From an uncultured Acetatifactor sp. (GTDB taxonomy: Bacteria; Bacillota; Clostridia; Lachnospirales; Lachnospiraceae), in contig CALWSL010000002.1 of the NCBI GenBank assembly GCA_944384205.1, positions 62,001-126,000 of the forward strand: 64,000 nt of DNA, in the 5' to 3' direction. The translations under genes were made by a program, and so were the position numbers. Below, piece by piece: positions 35,870-45,135 of the stretch. Positions within the stretch are counted from its first letter, which is position 1; each line of letters begins with the position of its first letter. Under the pieces are notes generated by a model. It ran no database searches. It saw only the letters and a program-made list of their open reading frames with translations, and was not told where the DNA came from.

Positions 35870-37192
35870 CTACACATCTTCAAACAAAGCTTCCAGCATG
35901 GATACGCTCTCTTCAAACGTAAATTTTGCATCTACATCCTGACATAAAAATTCGTTCACCGCGTCTATCTTTGATATCGCGTAATCAATGGACGGATTGC
36001 TGCCGCTTTTATATGCTCCGATATTAATCAGATCTTCCGCTTCATTATAGGTAGCCAGTACATTTTTCAGTCTACCCGCCGCCTGCTTATGCTCTCTTGT
36101 GCAAATCTGGCTCATACATCTGGAAATGCTCTGCAAAATATCAATCGCGGGATAATGATTCTTATGTCCCAGTTTTCTGCTGAGCATGATATGCCCATCC
36201 AAAATACTTCGCGCAGTATCCGTAATCGGCTCATTAAAATCATCACCGTCTACCAGAACCGTGTAAAGTCCCGTGATGGAACCTTTAGAAGCTCTTCCCG
36301 CCCGCTCCAGCAGCTTCGGCATCTCCGAATATACGCTGGGAGGATACCCTCTCGTAACAGGAGGTTCTCCACTCGCCAATCCGATTTCTCTCTGTGCCAT
36401 AGAAAAACGGGTAAGGGAGTCCATCATTAAAAGGACATCCTTGCCCTGATCTCTGAAATATTCCGCGATAGCAGTCGCCGTCTTGGCAGCTTTGTTGCGC
36501 TCCAGCGCCGGTCTGTCCGAAGTAGCCACAACTACAACAGAGCGCTTCATGCCTTCCTCGCCCAAATCGCGTTCAATAAATTCTCTAACTTCTCTGCCTC
36601 GCTCGCCAATCAATGCAATGACGTTAATATCCGCTCTGGTATTTCTTGCAAACATACCCATCAGCGTTGATTTTCCTACACCGGAACCTGCAAAGATTCC
36701 GATTCTCTGTCCCTTTCCTACCGTAATCAGACCATCCACAGCCTTTACGCCCAGAGGAAGAACCTCGCTGATAATCGTTCTGCTCATAGGAGCAGGAGCT
36801 GTCGCCTCCACAACGTAACTTGCTCCTTCTATTCTTTCTCCGTCAATAGGTCTTCCCAGACCATCCAGCGTTTTTCCTAACAGCTTTTCGCTAACCGTTA
36901 CCAGAAGAGGAGCAGCCGTATTTTCTACAATACAGCCCAGACTGATACCGTCCACTGCTTCATAAGGCATAAGCAGCGTCTTTCTGTCCTTAAATCCCAC
37001 AACCTCTGCCGGTATTGGAGACAGATTTTCCTCAGCGTCCGGATAAATTATGCAAATATCACCAAGCTTCGCATCCGGTCCGGCAGATTCAATCGTTAAA
37101 CCTACCACGTTGATAACCTTACCCATTTTGCGAAAATAAGATTTTTCTAATAATGTATTATATTTTTGGAAATTTACTGCCTGATGTTCCAA
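35870..37192 (-). CDS. fliI: Flagellum-specific ATPase FliI
   Basis: 440 residues, F1-beta-like. P-loop FAGSGVGKST (about 167-175), Walker B VLLMMDSLTRFSMAQREIGL, and GEPPVTRGYPPSVYSEMPKL characterise the export ATPases. It energises export with FliH and FliJ. Four bases separate it from fliH. Confidence 0.98.
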   Translation of the reverse strand: MEHQAVNFQKYNTLLEKSYFRKMGKVINVVGLTIESAGPDAKLGDICIIYPDAEENLSPIPAEVVGFKDRKTLLMPYEAVDGISLGCIVENTAAPLLVTVSEKLLGKTLDGLGRPIDGERIEGASYVVEATAPAPMSRTIISEVLPLGVKAVDGLITVGKGQRIGIFAGSGVGKSTLMGMFARNTRADINVIALIGERGREVREFIERDLGEEGMKRSVVVVATSDRPALERNKAAKTATAIAEYFRDQGKDVLLMMDSLTRFSMAQREIGLASGEPPVTRGYPPSVYSEMPKLLERAGRASKGSITGLYTVLVDGDDFNEPITDTARSILDGHIMLSRKLGHKNHYPAIDILQSISRCMSQICTREHKQAAGRLKNVLATYNEAEDLINIGAYKSGSNPSIDYAISKIDAVNEFLCQDVDAKFTFEESVSMLEALFEDV

Positions 37193-37196
37193 ATTA

Positions 37197-38066
37197 TCAC
37201 CCGTTATCTTCTTCTCTCTCGTAGGAGAGTATTTTTAACTTCCGTCCCAATTCTTCAAGCTGTGTACCCAGACCGCAGTCAAAGATACCGCCTTCTGTCT
37301 CAATGAGGCATTCGTTTTTTGCTAACGTCAAATCCTCCACTATCTCAATGGAGCAGTTTGCCGACGCCGCTCCTGCAGCAATCTGTTTTTTCTGCATGCT
37401 CACATAGGGATAATCCTCCTTTGATACGTGAATCATAAAGTTACGATTACCTTCAATCTTACGCATTGTTGCGGAAATCAGATATACCAGTATCTCCCTG
37501 TAGGACGCAAGCTCAACATGAAAGATATGTTCATAAATACCTGTAATAGTGTCAACAAACTGAGGCTCCAGTTCATCCATATATTGCTGATATTCCGCTT
37601 CTAACCGCTTTTCTTTCTCTTTAAATTCGGTCTGCAGACGTTCCTCTTCCTTCTGCGCCTTCAACAATCCTTCTGTGTATCCCTGCTGTCTGGCATCAGA
37701 AAGAACCTTTTCGCGTTTTGCAAGTGCAGATGTCTTTGCATCGTCAAGAATCTGCTCCGCCTCGGCTCTGGCTTTTTCCAATAACGCCTCCGCCTCAGCT
37801 TTTGCACCGCCGCGAATTGTCTCCGAATCTTCTCCCGCCTTGATGATATTGGAACCCGCAGCCTCCGAATCTTCTGCATCCTGAAAAAGTGCTTCCACAC
37901 TCACATCAGGCGCATTCAGACCCGAAACAAATCCCTGCTCTTCTTTCTGCTGCATTCTTGCATGCAGCTCTTCCATACGCTTCTCCATCAGTTCATTGAC
38001 GTCAATGAGCCTTTTGTCCTCCTGCTGGACATTTGTATATCTGCATTTATAGAGATTATTAGACAA
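37197..38066 (-). CDS. fliH: Flagellar assembly protein FliH
   Basis: 289 residues from a TTG at 38066. The only upstream ATG (38111) would overlap fliG by over 50 bases and lacks a ribosome-binding site, whereas GGAGGTGA lies 7 bases before the TTG. Long helical region rich in Ala/Glu/Lys/Gln (about 25-160), with EALLEKARAEAEQILDDAK repeats, then the C-terminal V/A-ATPase E-subunit-like domain (DTITGIYEHIFHVELASYRE, DCGLGTQLEELG). It binds and restrains FliI. Confidence 0.92.
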   Translation of the reverse strand: MSNNLYKCRYTNVQQEDKRLIDVNELMEKRMEELHARMQQKEEQGFVSGLNAPDVSVEALFQDAEDSEAAGSNIIKAGEDSETIRGGAKAEAEALLEKARAEAEQILDDAKTSALAKREKVLSDARQQGYTEGLLKAQKEEERLQTEFKEKEKRLEAEYQQYMDELEPQFVDTITGIYEHIFHVELASYREILVYLISATMRKIEGNRNFMIHVSKEDYPYVSMQKKQIAAGAASANCSIEIVEDLTLAKNECLIETEGGIFDCGLGTQLEELGRKLKILSYEREEDNG

Positions 38067-39075
38067 TGATTTCGTCACCTCCACCTCTGGAAATAACGAT
38101 TTCTCCTGCATCCTCCAGCTTGCGGATAATGTTTACAATCTTTTGCTGGGCCTCTTCTACGTCCTTCATACGAACAGGTCCCATAAATTCCATATCTTCC
38201 TTAATCATAACTGCAAGACGTTTCGACAGATTGTTAAAGATTGCATTCTGCACCTGCTCATTTGCACCTTTAAGGGCAACCGCCAGATCGTTGTTATCCA
38301 CATCACGCAGTACTCGCTGAATCGCTCTGTCGTCAAGCAGCAACACATCCTCGAACACAAACATTTTCTTGCGGATTTCGTCTGCAAGCTCCGGCTCTTC
38401 GATTTCCAGAGTCTCCATAATATGTTTTTCCGTACCGCGGTCCACTGTATTCAAAATATCTACAACAGCATCCACACCGCCGATAATTGTGTAATCCTGA
38501 TTTACCAGACTTGCCAGCTTTGATTCCAACACCTTCTCCACTTCCTTAATAACATCCGGACTGGTACGATCCATCACTGCAATACGCCTTGCGACATCAG
38601 CCTGTCTGTCAGGGGGCAGGGCGGAAAGAATAAGCGCCGCCTGTCCTGCCGATAAGTAGGACAGAATCAAAGCGATTGTCTGCGGATGCTCGTCCTGAAT
38701 AAAATTGATAATCTGGGACGCATCCGTCTTTCTTACAAACTCGAACGGCTTTACCTGTAAGGATGCTGTCAGCTTACCGATTACATCCATCGCTTTCTCG
38801 TTGCCCAAAGCTTTCTCCAAAAGCTCTTTTGCATAAGAGATACCGCCTTCTGCAATATACTGCTGTGCAAGACACACCTCATAAAATTCATTGATTACTT
38901 CTTCCTTTACCTGAGGCGTAACACTTCTGGTGTTGGCAATTTCCAGCGTCAGCTCTTCAATTTCATCTTCTTTTAAATGCTTAAATAATCCGGCAGAACG
39001 CTCAGGTCCCATGGAAATCAGCAATATTGCTGCCTTCTGCAGTCCTGAAATCCCGCCTTCTTTCACTTTAACCAT
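38059..39075 (-). CDS. fliG: Flagellar motor switch protein FliG
   Basis: About 338 residues from the ATG at 39075 (MVKVKEGGISGLQKAAILLI); an ATG at 39120 lies inside fliF with no ribosome-binding site. All three domains are visible, including the ARM-type middle domain (QDEHPQTIALILSYLSAGQA, the EHPQT motif) and the C-terminal torque helix with charged residues (FEDVLLLDDRAIQRVLRDVD). It is the rotor component facing MotA. It ends eight bases inside fliH. Confidence 0.97.
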   Translation of the reverse strand: MVKVKEGGISGLQKAAILLISMGPERSAGLFKHLKEDEIEELTLEIANTRSVTPQVKEEVINEFYEVCLAQQYIAEGGISYAKELLEKALGNEKAMDVIGKLTASLQVKPFEFVRKTDASQIINFIQDEHPQTIALILSYLSAGQAALILSALPPDRQADVARRIAVMDRTSPDVIKEVEKVLESKLASLVNQDYTIIGGVDAVVDILNTVDRGTEKHIMETLEIEEPELADEIRKKMFVFEDVLLLDDRAIQRVLRDVDNNDLAVALKGANEQVQNAIFNNLSKRLAVMIKEDMEFMGPVRMKDVEEAQQKIVNIIRKLEDAGEIVISRGGGDEIIV

Positions 39076-39103
39076 GCTTTTACTCAACCCTTCTCTTTTG
39101 AAC

Positions 39104-40702
39104 TTAAGCCCAGTCCTCATTCAGCCAGTTGCGCAAAAGAGCCGCAGCGGCTTCCGGATTTTCGTCTACAAATTTTTCTATCAGCTTACGCGTCTCAGAC
39201 TTAGCTTCCACATCAATATCTTCCAGTTCACTCTCAGGTGTGGATTGCAGAAGATTTTCAACAGATAATTCTTCTTCCTCGGTCACACCGGTTCCGGAAC
39301 GCATACTGCGGAATACCACAACAGCCAATAGTCCGAGAATAATGACAAACACCACAACGCTGAGAACATCTGTTCCGTTTATATTCATGCCTTCCGCATC
39401 ATAGAACAAAGGCGTTTCATACGCCACAATGGTAATCCTGTCCTCGCTGATTCCCGTTGCATTGGCAACCATGGCATAAAAATCTTCGTCAACCTCAAGC
39501 TTTATATCCCCACTGTTTGCAATCTTATACTCTTCCCATGTGGTTCCATCCAAAAGTCCCTGTGTTTCTATATCCTCTTCCCTGATTTCACGATAGGTAA
39601 TCGCAGCGATAGACACAGAAGAATCGTCATAGTCGATACCGCCCGCCGGAGTAACTCTGTTTGTACTGGATTCGTTCGGCAAATAATCTCTGCTCGTCTC
39701 CGTCTGTGAGGATGAAGTCGTGTCGCCGTTCTCATACAGATAGCTGTTTTCATCATTGGAATCCGTTCCGGGAACTCCGCCGCTGCCGCTCTCGTTTTCA
39801 GACTCATAAACATCCTCATGAGCAAGCATACCCTCTTCCCTGTCGGAATTAGCGTAATACTCTTTTACCGTCTCCTGATACTCGGAATAATCCATCGCCA
39901 GATAACTGGTCACTTCTACATTATCATACTGATTTGTTCCAAGAAGAACCTTTTTGACCTGATTGGCGACCATGGATTCCGCCTGATTCTTCAGCTCCTG
40001 CATAGAGCTTGCGATTCCCGCCGAGCTGTAATCGTCTCCGCCCGAGAACAACAGATTGGAATCGGAATCCAGAATCGTAATGTTAGCCGTTGTGTCATTT
40101 CCCAGATAAGCGGCAACCGCCTTTGCAATATTCGCCGCATTCGCTGAGGTAAATGTGCCGTCCAGCTCAAGCTGGATGAACGCCGAAGACTCCTGTTGTT
40201 CTCTGAGCAGCGTGCCGTTCTGGGCAGGAACATGTAAATTAACCTTTGCGCTCTTTACATTGCTCATCGCTGCAAGGTCACTTTCCAGCTTTTTCTCCAT
40301 GTGTTCCACATACAGCTTCTCCTTATCCGCCGCTGTCGTGGACATGCTGCCGCTTAAAACATCCTTTAAATCGTCATAATCATCGGACAGATACCCTGCC
40401 GCTCCCAGCGCCCAGTTTGCACTCGATACATCCGCTTCTTTCACGCTGATAACCAGTCCGTTTGAGGAAGGCGAATATTCAATTCCGGCGCTGTCCAAAA
40501 CATCAACAATCTCTGCTGCCTCCGCAGCGGATTCGCAAGTCACCAGTCTTACATACTGCGGTTTAGTGAATATGTATATTAAAATTGCAAAAGTAAAAAT
40601 TACTACCGCTCCGATACCGACAATAATACTTTTTTGTTTTGTGGTAAACTTATTCCACCACTCAAGTATTTTCGCTGGTATTTCTTTTAGCTTGTCTGTC
40701 AT
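39104..40702 (-). CDS. fliF: Flagellar MS-ring protein FliF
   Basis: 532 residues with an N-terminal membrane helix (about 25-46) and a second one near 440-465. Between them are the ring-building motifs (for example KLYVEHMEKKLESDLAAMSN, VKSAKVNLHVPAQNG) and a Ser/Asn/Glu-rich insertion around residues 290-345. The C-terminal tail ends ALLRNWLNED, which binds FliG. It is the first part of the basal body to assemble. Confidence 0.97.
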   Translation of the reverse strand: MTDKLKEIPAKILEWWNKFTTKQKSIIVGIGAVVIFTFAILIYIFTKPQYVRLVTCESAAEAAEIVDVLDSAGIEYSPSSNGLVISVKEADVSSANWALGAAGYLSDDYDDLKDVLSGSMSTTAADKEKLYVEHMEKKLESDLAAMSNVKSAKVNLHVPAQNGTLLREQQESSAFIQLELDGTFTSANAANIAKAVAAYLGNDTTANITILDSDSNLLFSGGDDYSSAGIASSMQELKNQAESMVANQVKKVLLGTNQYDNVEVTSYLAMDYSEYQETVKEYYANSDREEGMLAHEDVYESENESGSGGVPGTDSNDENSYLYENGDTTSSSQTETSRDYLPNESSTNRVTPAGGIDYDDSSVSIAAITYREIREEDIETQGLLDGTTWEEYKIANSGDIKLEVDEDFYAMVANATGISEDRITIVAYETPLFYDAEGMNINGTDVLSVVVFVIILGLLAVVVFRSMRSGTGVTEEEELSVENLLQSTPESELEDIDVEAKSETRKLIEKFVDENPEAAAALLRNWLNEDWA

Positions 40703-40754
40703 GATAATACTCCCTTGGTTACTTTATTTCCCCTCAGTTCCCCTCGGGAATCTG

Positions 40755-41102
40755 TTAAATCTGTATCTGCATTAATTCCCTGTAAGCCGAAAGAACCTTA
40801 TCACGAATCGCCACCGTATATTGCAGCGCCGCAGATGCTTTCTGCAATGCAATTGTCAGATCGTGGGTGTTTTCCGTTTCACCAAGCGCAAACTTTATTT
40901 GTTCATTCTCAAAGTCCGAAAGATAACTGTTTGTCGTGTTAATATTATCAATCGCAGTATTCAAAAGACTTTCAAACAATGTACCATCCGTCTTTTTCGT
41001 TTCGTCCGTCAGCATTCCCGTAAGGCTGGTCACATCGTCAATATTGCTTATACTGCCAATTCCGCTCAATGCGCTCAAGCCGCTAATCGCTGATAAATCC
41101 AT
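40755..41102 (-). CDS. fliE: Flagellar hook-basal body complex protein FliE
   Basis: 115 residues. The C-terminal half has the family pattern HDLTIALQKASAALQYTVAI and RDKVLSAYRELMQIQI; the N-terminus is Ser/Gly/Leu-rich. It joins the MS ring to the rod. Position between flgC and fliF is standard. Confidence 0.95.
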   Translation of the reverse strand: MDLSAISGLSALSGIGSISNIDDVTSLTGMLTDETKKTDGTLFESLLNTAIDNINTTNSYLSDFENEQIKFALGETENTHDLTIALQKASAALQYTVAIRDKVLSAYRELMQIQI

Positions 41103-41135
41103 TTATATTACTCCTCTCATCTGTAAATTATCCAA

Positions 41136-41582
41136 CTACACCTGTGCCAGTTCCAGACCCTTCAGCGCTATAGACTTGCTTGCGCTGAATGCCGTGGCAT
41201 TTGCCTCATACGCCCTGCTGGCATCAATCATGTTCGTCATTTCCGTAACAATGTTGACGTTTGGATAAGTCACATATCCGTTTTCATCAGCATCCGGATG
41301 AGAAGGGTCATATACCATATTCATCTCCGTCTCGGCATCCTCATAAACACCCGACACTTTCACTCCGTTTCCGGTATAACCGGCGGAAAGGTTTCCCAAA
41401 ACCCTGCTGAAAGAGGTCTGGCTTCCTTTCTCCGCAAAGGTAACTACCTTTCTGCGATACGGTGTTCCGTCTTCCGTCCGCGTCGTACTTGCATTTGCCA
41501 GATTCTCCGAAATAATATCCATACGGTACCGCTGGGCAGTCATACCTGAGGCATTCACATTAAAGGCAGAAAACATACTCAT
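41136..41582 (-). CDS. flgC: Flagellar basal-body rod protein FlgC
   Basis: 148 residues. The rod signature ISENLANASTTRTEDGTPYR and the C-terminal MTNMIDASRAYEANATAFSA are visible. Start at 41582 (MSMFSAFNVNASGMTAQRYR) because AAAGGG lies 9 bases before it; the ATG at 41591 is too close to that site. Proximal rod subunit, exported through the flagellar apparatus. Confidence 0.96.
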   Translation of the reverse strand: MSMFSAFNVNASGMTAQRYRMDIISENLANASTTRTEDGTPYRRKVVTFAEKGSQTSFSRVLGNLSAGYTGNGVKVSGVYEDAETEMNMVYDPSHPDADENGYVTYPNVNIVTEMTNMIDASRAYEANATAFSASKSIALKGLELAQV

Positions 41583-41625
41583 AATATACATCCCTTTCTT
41601 TTATTTTCCTGTATTATTTCCATTA

Positions 41626-42015
41626 CTACTTCATAACCGCCTGCAGATTGGTAAACTCCTGATTGATGCAGGCTATCAGTCCCTGATATTTCAACTGGTT
41701 CTCCGCCAGCATAACATTCTCATTTTCGATATCTACATTGTTGCCGTCCAGACGATAGGAATACTCTGTCATATCCGTATACGGTCTGGGCTGCAGCCGG
41801 CTTATTTTAATATTTGAAACCTTGGAATCCATCGATTCATACCGATTGCTGCCCAAGGCCTTCTGCAGTTCGCTCTCAAATGCAACATCCTGCCTCTTAT
41901 ATCCCGGTGTCGAAGCATTTGCTATATTATTAGAAATCGCTTCGTTTCTCAACCAGCTCGCATCTGCCGCCTTGTCCAGCACATTAATATAATCAAAAGC
42001 ATTCGTATTAATCAT
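41626..42015 (-). CDS. flgB: Flagellar basal-body rod protein FlgB, first gene of the fla/che operon
   Basis: 129 residues from the ATG at 42015, which has AGGGAGGA just upstream; an in-frame ATG at 42063 has none. Rod motif EAISNNIANASTPGYKRQDV and C-terminal VMLAENQLKYQGLIACINQE are diagnostic. It is the proximal-most rod protein and opens the ~35-kb operon, about 60 bases after the promoter. Confidence 0.96.
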   Translation of the reverse strand: MINTNAFDYINVLDKAADASWLRNEAISNNIANASTPGYKRQDVAFESELQKALGSNRYESMDSKVSNIKISRLQPRPYTDMTEYSYRLDGNNVDIENENVMLAENQLKYQGLIACINQEFTNLQAVMK

Positions 42016-42075
42016 TCCATGTTCCTCCCTATCCTTGACAAACATAACAGGCATAGAACTCACCCAATATATTCT

Positions 42076-42103
42076 ATTATAAATTATTTCGCCAAAAACA
42101 CAA
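42076..42103 (-). promoter_or_regulatory. Candidate promoter of the fla/che operon
   Basis: Minus-strand -10 TATAAT (42076-42081) and -35 TTGTGT (42098-42103) separated by 16 bases; -10 is perfect, -35 is weak. It lies about 60 bases upstream of flgB and downstream of the codY terminator. No clear CodY box or SigD box was seen here. Confidence 0.55.
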
Positions 42104-42173
42104 CATCTTTTTCTAAATTTGTGACAAAATACTCAATTTGGTATGGCAGAAATATTTTATTTAGAAACAAACA

Positions 42174-42203
42174 AAGGATCTATTGACTAAACAATAAATC
42201 CTT
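42174..42203 (-). terminator. Terminator of codY
   Basis: On the minus strand a 12-base-pair stem (arms 42192-42203 and 42174-42185, one G-U pair) with a six-base loop is followed by U-rich sequence (UGUUUGUUUC). It separates codY from the fla/che operon. Confidence 0.65.
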
Positions 42204-42255
42204 TTATCGTAACATCCCGTTCAATTCATAATATATGCAGCTTTAATACACTCAA

Positions 42256-43044
42256 TTATCCTCTTTGATTCCGGCGTTTCAATTCTTCTATCTCATCAAA
42301 AACCACATCGTTAAGCACCTTAATATAGGTACCCTTCATTCCCGACGAACGCGATTCAATCACCCCGGCGCTTTCAAACTTTCTAAGGGCATTCACGATT
42401 ACCGAACGGGTAATACCAACGCGGTCTGCAATTTTACTGGCAACAAGAATGCCTTCCATGCCGTTCAACTCGTCAAAAATATGGGTAATCGCTTCCATCT
42501 CCGAGAAGGAAAGCGTACTGATTGCAGATTTTACAACGGCTATCTTGCGATTCTCCTCCGCACTCTCTTCATTCACGGCACGCAGCATTTCCAGACCCAC
42601 CACGGAAGTTCCGTATTCACACAGAATAATATCGTCAATCTCATACTGTTCGTCACATTTGTAAATAAACAGTGTACCAAGACGCTCTCCCGCAATCTCT
42701 ATCGGGGTAATAATCGCCTGAAATCTCTTGGTATCAATATTCTCAAAACCCAGCGTACTCAGATTCACATTTTCCTTGGTTGACAATATTCCGAGCAGTC
42801 TCTCATTCAGCATACTGTCAATAAAGCCGCCTACATTCTCATCAATCAGCTCCGTAATTTCTTCAATGCTATCCGATTTTGCGATGCCAAGAACTTTTCC
42901 CTTGCGGCTGATTACCAGTACATTGGAATCCAGTATCTCCCGCATCACGTTACAGATATCATTAAACACAACCTTGCTGGAATTATTGTTGTGCAGCAAT
43001 TTCCCGATTTTTCTGGTTTTGTCTAATAGTTGAACACTGCTCAT
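42256..43044 (-). CDS. codY: Global nutritional regulator CodY
   Basis: 262 residues from the ATG at 43044, which has GGAGGGG upstream; the frame is open 18 codons further, but without a site. An N-terminal GAF domain binds branched-chain amino acids, and the C-terminal winged helix-turn-helix has ASKIADRVGITRSVIVNALR and KFESAGVIESRSSGMKGTYI. CodY senses branched-chain amino acids and GTP and represses many genes in good nutrition. Its location directly upstream of flgB is the same as in Bacillus subtilis. Confidence 0.97.
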   Translation of the reverse strand: MSSVQLLDKTRKIGKLLHNNNSSKVVFNDICNVMREILDSNVLVISRKGKVLGIAKSDSIEEITELIDENVGGFIDSMLNERLLGILSTKENVNLSTLGFENIDTKRFQAIITPIEIAGERLGTLFIYKCDEQYEIDDIILCEYGTSVVGLEMLRAVNEESAEENRKIAVVKSAISTLSFSEMEAITHIFDELNGMEGILVASKIADRVGITRSVIVNALRKFESAGVIESRSSGMKGTYIKVLNDVVFDEIEELKRRNQRG

Positions 43045-43096
43045 AGGTACCCCTCCGTTTGCTCTGACAACTGGCAACTGTGTCTGTATTTGTTTC

Positions 43097-43125
43097 ATTT
43101 TACCACAAAAGAAATCAGATTACAA
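43097..43125 (-). promoter_or_regulatory. Promoter of codY
   Basis: Minus-strand -35 TTGTAA (43120-43125), 17-base spacer, -10 TAAAAT (43097-43102). It lies in the 136-base gap between the GGDEF gene and codY. Confidence 0.55.
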
Positions 43126-43180
43126 TGCGCAAACATTCGATTTATTTGTATTTTTTGTGATTTATGTGACAATTCACGCA

Positions 43181-45112
43181 TTATACACACTCATTTTTCT
43201 TTTTCTTCTTGTTTCTATACATTATGTCGTCTGCCATATTAATATACTGTTCCACAGTGTCGCCTGATTTTGGGAAAAAAACATCATATCCATAACTGGC
43301 ACTAATCCGATACTCCTTCCCTGAATCCCGGTTTGCCTGTGCCATCAGCTCTTCCAGCTTTTGACAGTAGGCAGCCGCATCCTCCTTCGTGTAGTTCTCG
43401 GCGCAGACAACAAATTCATCACCGCCGATACGGGCACAGATTTCTCCCCCTCTGCACGCACCCTGCAGGGCATGTGCAACTTCCCAAATTGCCGCATCCC
43501 CACTGTCATGTCCGAATTTATCATTAATCTGTTTCAAGTCATCCAAATCCGCAAACAAAACCATAAAAGAGTTTCCCTGTCTGATACATCTGCTGAAGCT
43601 GTCTTTTGTATACCGGATTAATCCGGAGCGGTTATATAGATCAGTTTGGGAATCCAACACATACATCCTGTCAAGCCGTTCCACCATATTCCTCAAATGC
43701 GCCTGTTTTCTGAGGCTTTCCAACCCATTGGATAAATGAATCAGCCATGTGCCGAAAAGAGGACTGCTCATCGCAAATTTACTGTTATCCACTATAACGT
43801 ATCCCATACAGCGGTCTCTGAAATGAATGGGAGAAAACACATAATTGTGTGCTGCGCCCTTCGTTTCACACCCATCCGGCAGCATCCGTACAGAAGGAAA
43901 TTCTCCGCCCCGGAAAAATTCACCTTTTTTATAGGATAAAACTGCCGTCATTGTCTGCGGATAGCCTTCTGTCCGATAATTGTCATGAAACGCCCCCTCC
44001 CTGCATTCCGCATCCGCAGACTGCAGATCCTCTACTATTTCCTTGTCCAGACACAAATAAAAGCTCTCACAGTCAAGTCCTGCTACATGAGGCTTCAATC
44101 GCTCCAGAAAATCCCCGAAGGATTTACTGTCGTTTAACTCCTCTATCATCATAATACTGTTAAATAAATATCTTTCATAATGCTCTGCTTTCCCCAGATA
44201 TTCTCTTCGCAGAGATGTGATATCATCTTGTTCCTCACTGCTGCAGCCGCAGCTTTCCCTGAAAATGGGGGTTGCCGAAAACCGTTCTTTCTTCGGTACC
44301 GCCTCCCCGTTATGCAGCCTTTCAATTCTCCGAACCGCCTCGCGCCCCACAAGATTCTGATTGCGTGATACCGTTGTAAGGGGCGGTCTGGCATTTCTCG
44401 CCTCAAAATTATTATCAAAACCGGTTAAAGCCACCTGCAGGGGTATTTTCAGTCCGCTTTCGTCAAATACGCTCCATACTCCAATGGCAATACTGTCAGA
44501 CGCACAGACCACTGCTTCCGGCATTGTCTGAGGAGTCTCCAGCATCTTCGCCGCTGCCTCCCTGCCGTGCAAAGTGGTTAAGGTCCCCTTAAAGATCCGT
44601 TTTTCCTCCACTGCAATGCCATGCTCCCGCAAAGCATCACGGTACGCCCGCAGACGCTCCGCGCTGTCAGAATTAAAGTCCTGCCCGGAAACATAATTTA
44701 TTTTGGTAAATTTGTGGTGTTCGATTAGATGCTCCACAATTGCTTTCATAGGCGTATACTTCTCTACACCCACAAAATAAAACCCCTCTATTTCCGAATC
44801 AATGCTGACAGCCGCAACGCCCGAGCTTCTGATCTGTTCTATCACACTGCGATAGACGGTATTGCTCTGAATCAGATTGGCAAACAAAATTACTCCGTCA
44901 AACATGGCATAATCCACCAGATTGTAAATATTATATTCTCCAATATTATGCTTCACCGTCTTGTCCGTACCTGCTTCTGCATTGAAGATATAAATATCCG
45001 TCCGGCAGGCGGCAGCCTCTTCCATAATTCCTCTCAGAGTCTCGGACGCATATTCCACGCTCATACTCGCCAGTATCACAGCTATTTTTCGTCTTTCATC
45101 ACTCTTCTCCAT
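43181..45112 (-). CDS. LacI-type sensor / GAF-like / GGDEF diguanylate cyclase (second of pair)
   Basis: 643 residues, soluble with no signal peptide or membrane helix. Residues about 8-285 match a LacI/GalR periplasmic-binding-like domain (GREAAAKMLETPQTMPEAVV, ALTGFDNNFEARNARPPLTT), but there is no DNA-binding helix-turn-helix. SCGC (287-290) and a coiled coil lead into a middle GAF-like domain (about 330-465). The C-terminal GGDEF domain has FADLDDLKQINDKFGHDSGD and an intact RIGGDEF (563-567), with an inhibitory-site-like RGGE at 554-557 (RxxD changed to RxxE). Likely a ligand-controlled c-di-GMP synthase. It starts 23 bases after its paralog. Confidence 0.9.
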   Translation of the reverse strand: MEKSDERRKIAVILASMSVEYASETLRGIMEEAAACRTDIYIFNAEAGTDKTVKHNIGEYNIYNLVDYAMFDGVILFANLIQSNTVYRSVIEQIRSSGVAAVSIDSEIEGFYFVGVEKYTPMKAIVEHLIEHHKFTKINYVSGQDFNSDSAERLRAYRDALREHGIAVEEKRIFKGTLTTLHGREAAAKMLETPQTMPEAVVCASDSIAIGVWSVFDESGLKIPLQVALTGFDNNFEARNARPPLTTVSRNQNLVGREAVRRIERLHNGEAVPKKERFSATPIFRESCGCSSEEQDDITSLRREYLGKAEHYERYLFNSIMMIEELNDSKSFGDFLERLKPHVAGLDCESFYLCLDKEIVEDLQSADAECREGAFHDNYRTEGYPQTMTAVLSYKKGEFFRGGEFPSVRMLPDGCETKGAAHNYVFSPIHFRDRCMGYVIVDNSKFAMSSPLFGTWLIHLSNGLESLRKQAHLRNMVERLDRMYVLDSQTDLYNRSGLIRYTKDSFSRCIRQGNSFMVLFADLDDLKQINDKFGHDSGDAAIWEVAHALQGACRGGEICARIGGDEFVVCAENYTKEDAAAYCQKLEELMAQANRDSGKEYRISASYGYDVFFPKSGDTVEQYINMADDIMYRNKKKKKNECV

Positions 45113-45135
45113 GGCAATACACCGTCTTTCTTCTA

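Noticed and set aside
38067-38111. ATG start for fliH at 38111
   Set aside because: It overlaps fliG by over 50 bases and lacks a ribosome-binding site; the TTG at 38066 has a good one.
42076-42170. CodY box or SigD promoter upstream of flgB
   Set aside because: No sequence close to AATTTTCWGAAAATT and no TAAA/GCCGATAT pair was found; only a weak SigA-type promoter.
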